NCBI GenBank assembly: GCA_964559535.1
Contig: CAZLIC010000144.1
Span: 1 to 6,130 of the forward strand
Length of the DNA: 6,130 bases
Direction: 5' to 3'
DNA from: CAZLIC01 sp964559535
GTDB lineage: Bacteria > Pseudomonadota > Alphaproteobacteria > Rhodobacterales > Rhodobacteraceae
Shown here: piece by piece, positions 6,082-6,130 of the stretch
Layout: each line of letters starts with the position of its first letter
Position numbering within the stretch: position 1 is the first letter of the stretch
Notes under the pieces: generated by a model
What the model was told of the DNA's origin: nothing
The model's input: only the letters and a program-made list of their open reading frames with translations
The model's database searches: none
Program-made: the position numbers and the translations under genes

Positions 6082-6084
6082 GGC
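6051..6084 (+). terminator. possible stem-loop terminator after kpsC
   Basis: GCCTGTCCCAC (6051-6061) pairs perfectly with GTGGGACAGGC (6074-6084) to give an 11-bp stem with a 12-base loop. The loop holds the third TGTCCCAC, which can alternatively pair with the same right arm as a tighter hairpin. There is no immediate U-tract (ACACCACTGAGCG follows, with TTTT only at 6098-6101), so it is not a standard intrinsic terminator. It may stabilise the 3' end of the kps transcript or reflect DNA-level function. Confidence 0.4.
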
Positions 6085-6130
6085 ACACCACTGAGCGTTT
6101 TCAACAGGTTACGGATGCGCGTTTACGCAT
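6085..6130. other. gene-free right edge with a truncated inverted repeat
   Basis: I see no gene or RNA in these 46 bases. ATGCG (6115-6119) and CGCAT (6126-6130) form a 5-bp inverted repeat with a six-base loop, CGTTTA, which ends exactly at the window edge and may continue. The stretch around TTTTCAACAGGTTACG (6098-6113) is less GC-rich than the coding DNA and could be a promoter region or attachment-site flank of whatever lies to the right. Confidence 0.35.

Overview
The window looks like high-GC alphaproteobacterial DNA, most likely from the Rhodobacterales (Rhodobacter/Paracoccus-like). The reasons are the strongly G/C-biased codon use, an N-terminal GHNGGP motif in a small protein next to riboflavin synthase, and an intergenic element at the left edge that resembles a motif I remember as common between genes in that order. 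The assignment rests on recognition, not on a search.

Layout. Positions 1-201 hold no gene. They contain C/G-rich short hairpins, a TATTTGGGCAAGGTGAAG-type intergenic motif (31-48) and an eight-unit, 13-bp tandem repeat (104-207). Two minus-strand genes follow: a conserved protein of unknown function (202-756) and, overlapping it by 4 bp, riboflavin synthase alpha chain ribE (753-1358). A 114-bp divergent spacer (1359-1472) separates these from three plus-strand genes: kpsS-like (1473-2777), an OPX/Wza-type outer-membrane polysaccharide export lipoprotein (2862-3998), and kpsC-like (4006-6039). The last 91 bases hold a cluster of TGTCCCAC repeats, three direct at an exact 11-bp period plus one inverted, and no gene that I can see.

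How the genes work together. In group-2-type capsule systems KpsS and KpsC are cytoplasmic beta-Kdo glycosyltransferases that build the poly-Kdo linker joining capsule polysaccharide to a phospholipid. The OPX lipoprotein would form the outer-membrane exit of the export machine. The three genes therefore form a compact capsule linker-and-exit cassette. The ABC transporter (KpsM/KpsT), the polysaccharide co-polymerase (KpsE) and the repeat-unit glycosyltransferases are absent and must be elsewhere if the system works. The minus-strand pair belongs to riboflavin synthesis.

No wholly new system is evident. The points most worth a second look are the stop-codon-seeded 13-bp repeat, the phased TGTCCCAC array after kpsC, the landmarks shared by all three Kdo-transferase modules, the partnerless OPX gene, and the GHNGGP protein coupled to ribE.
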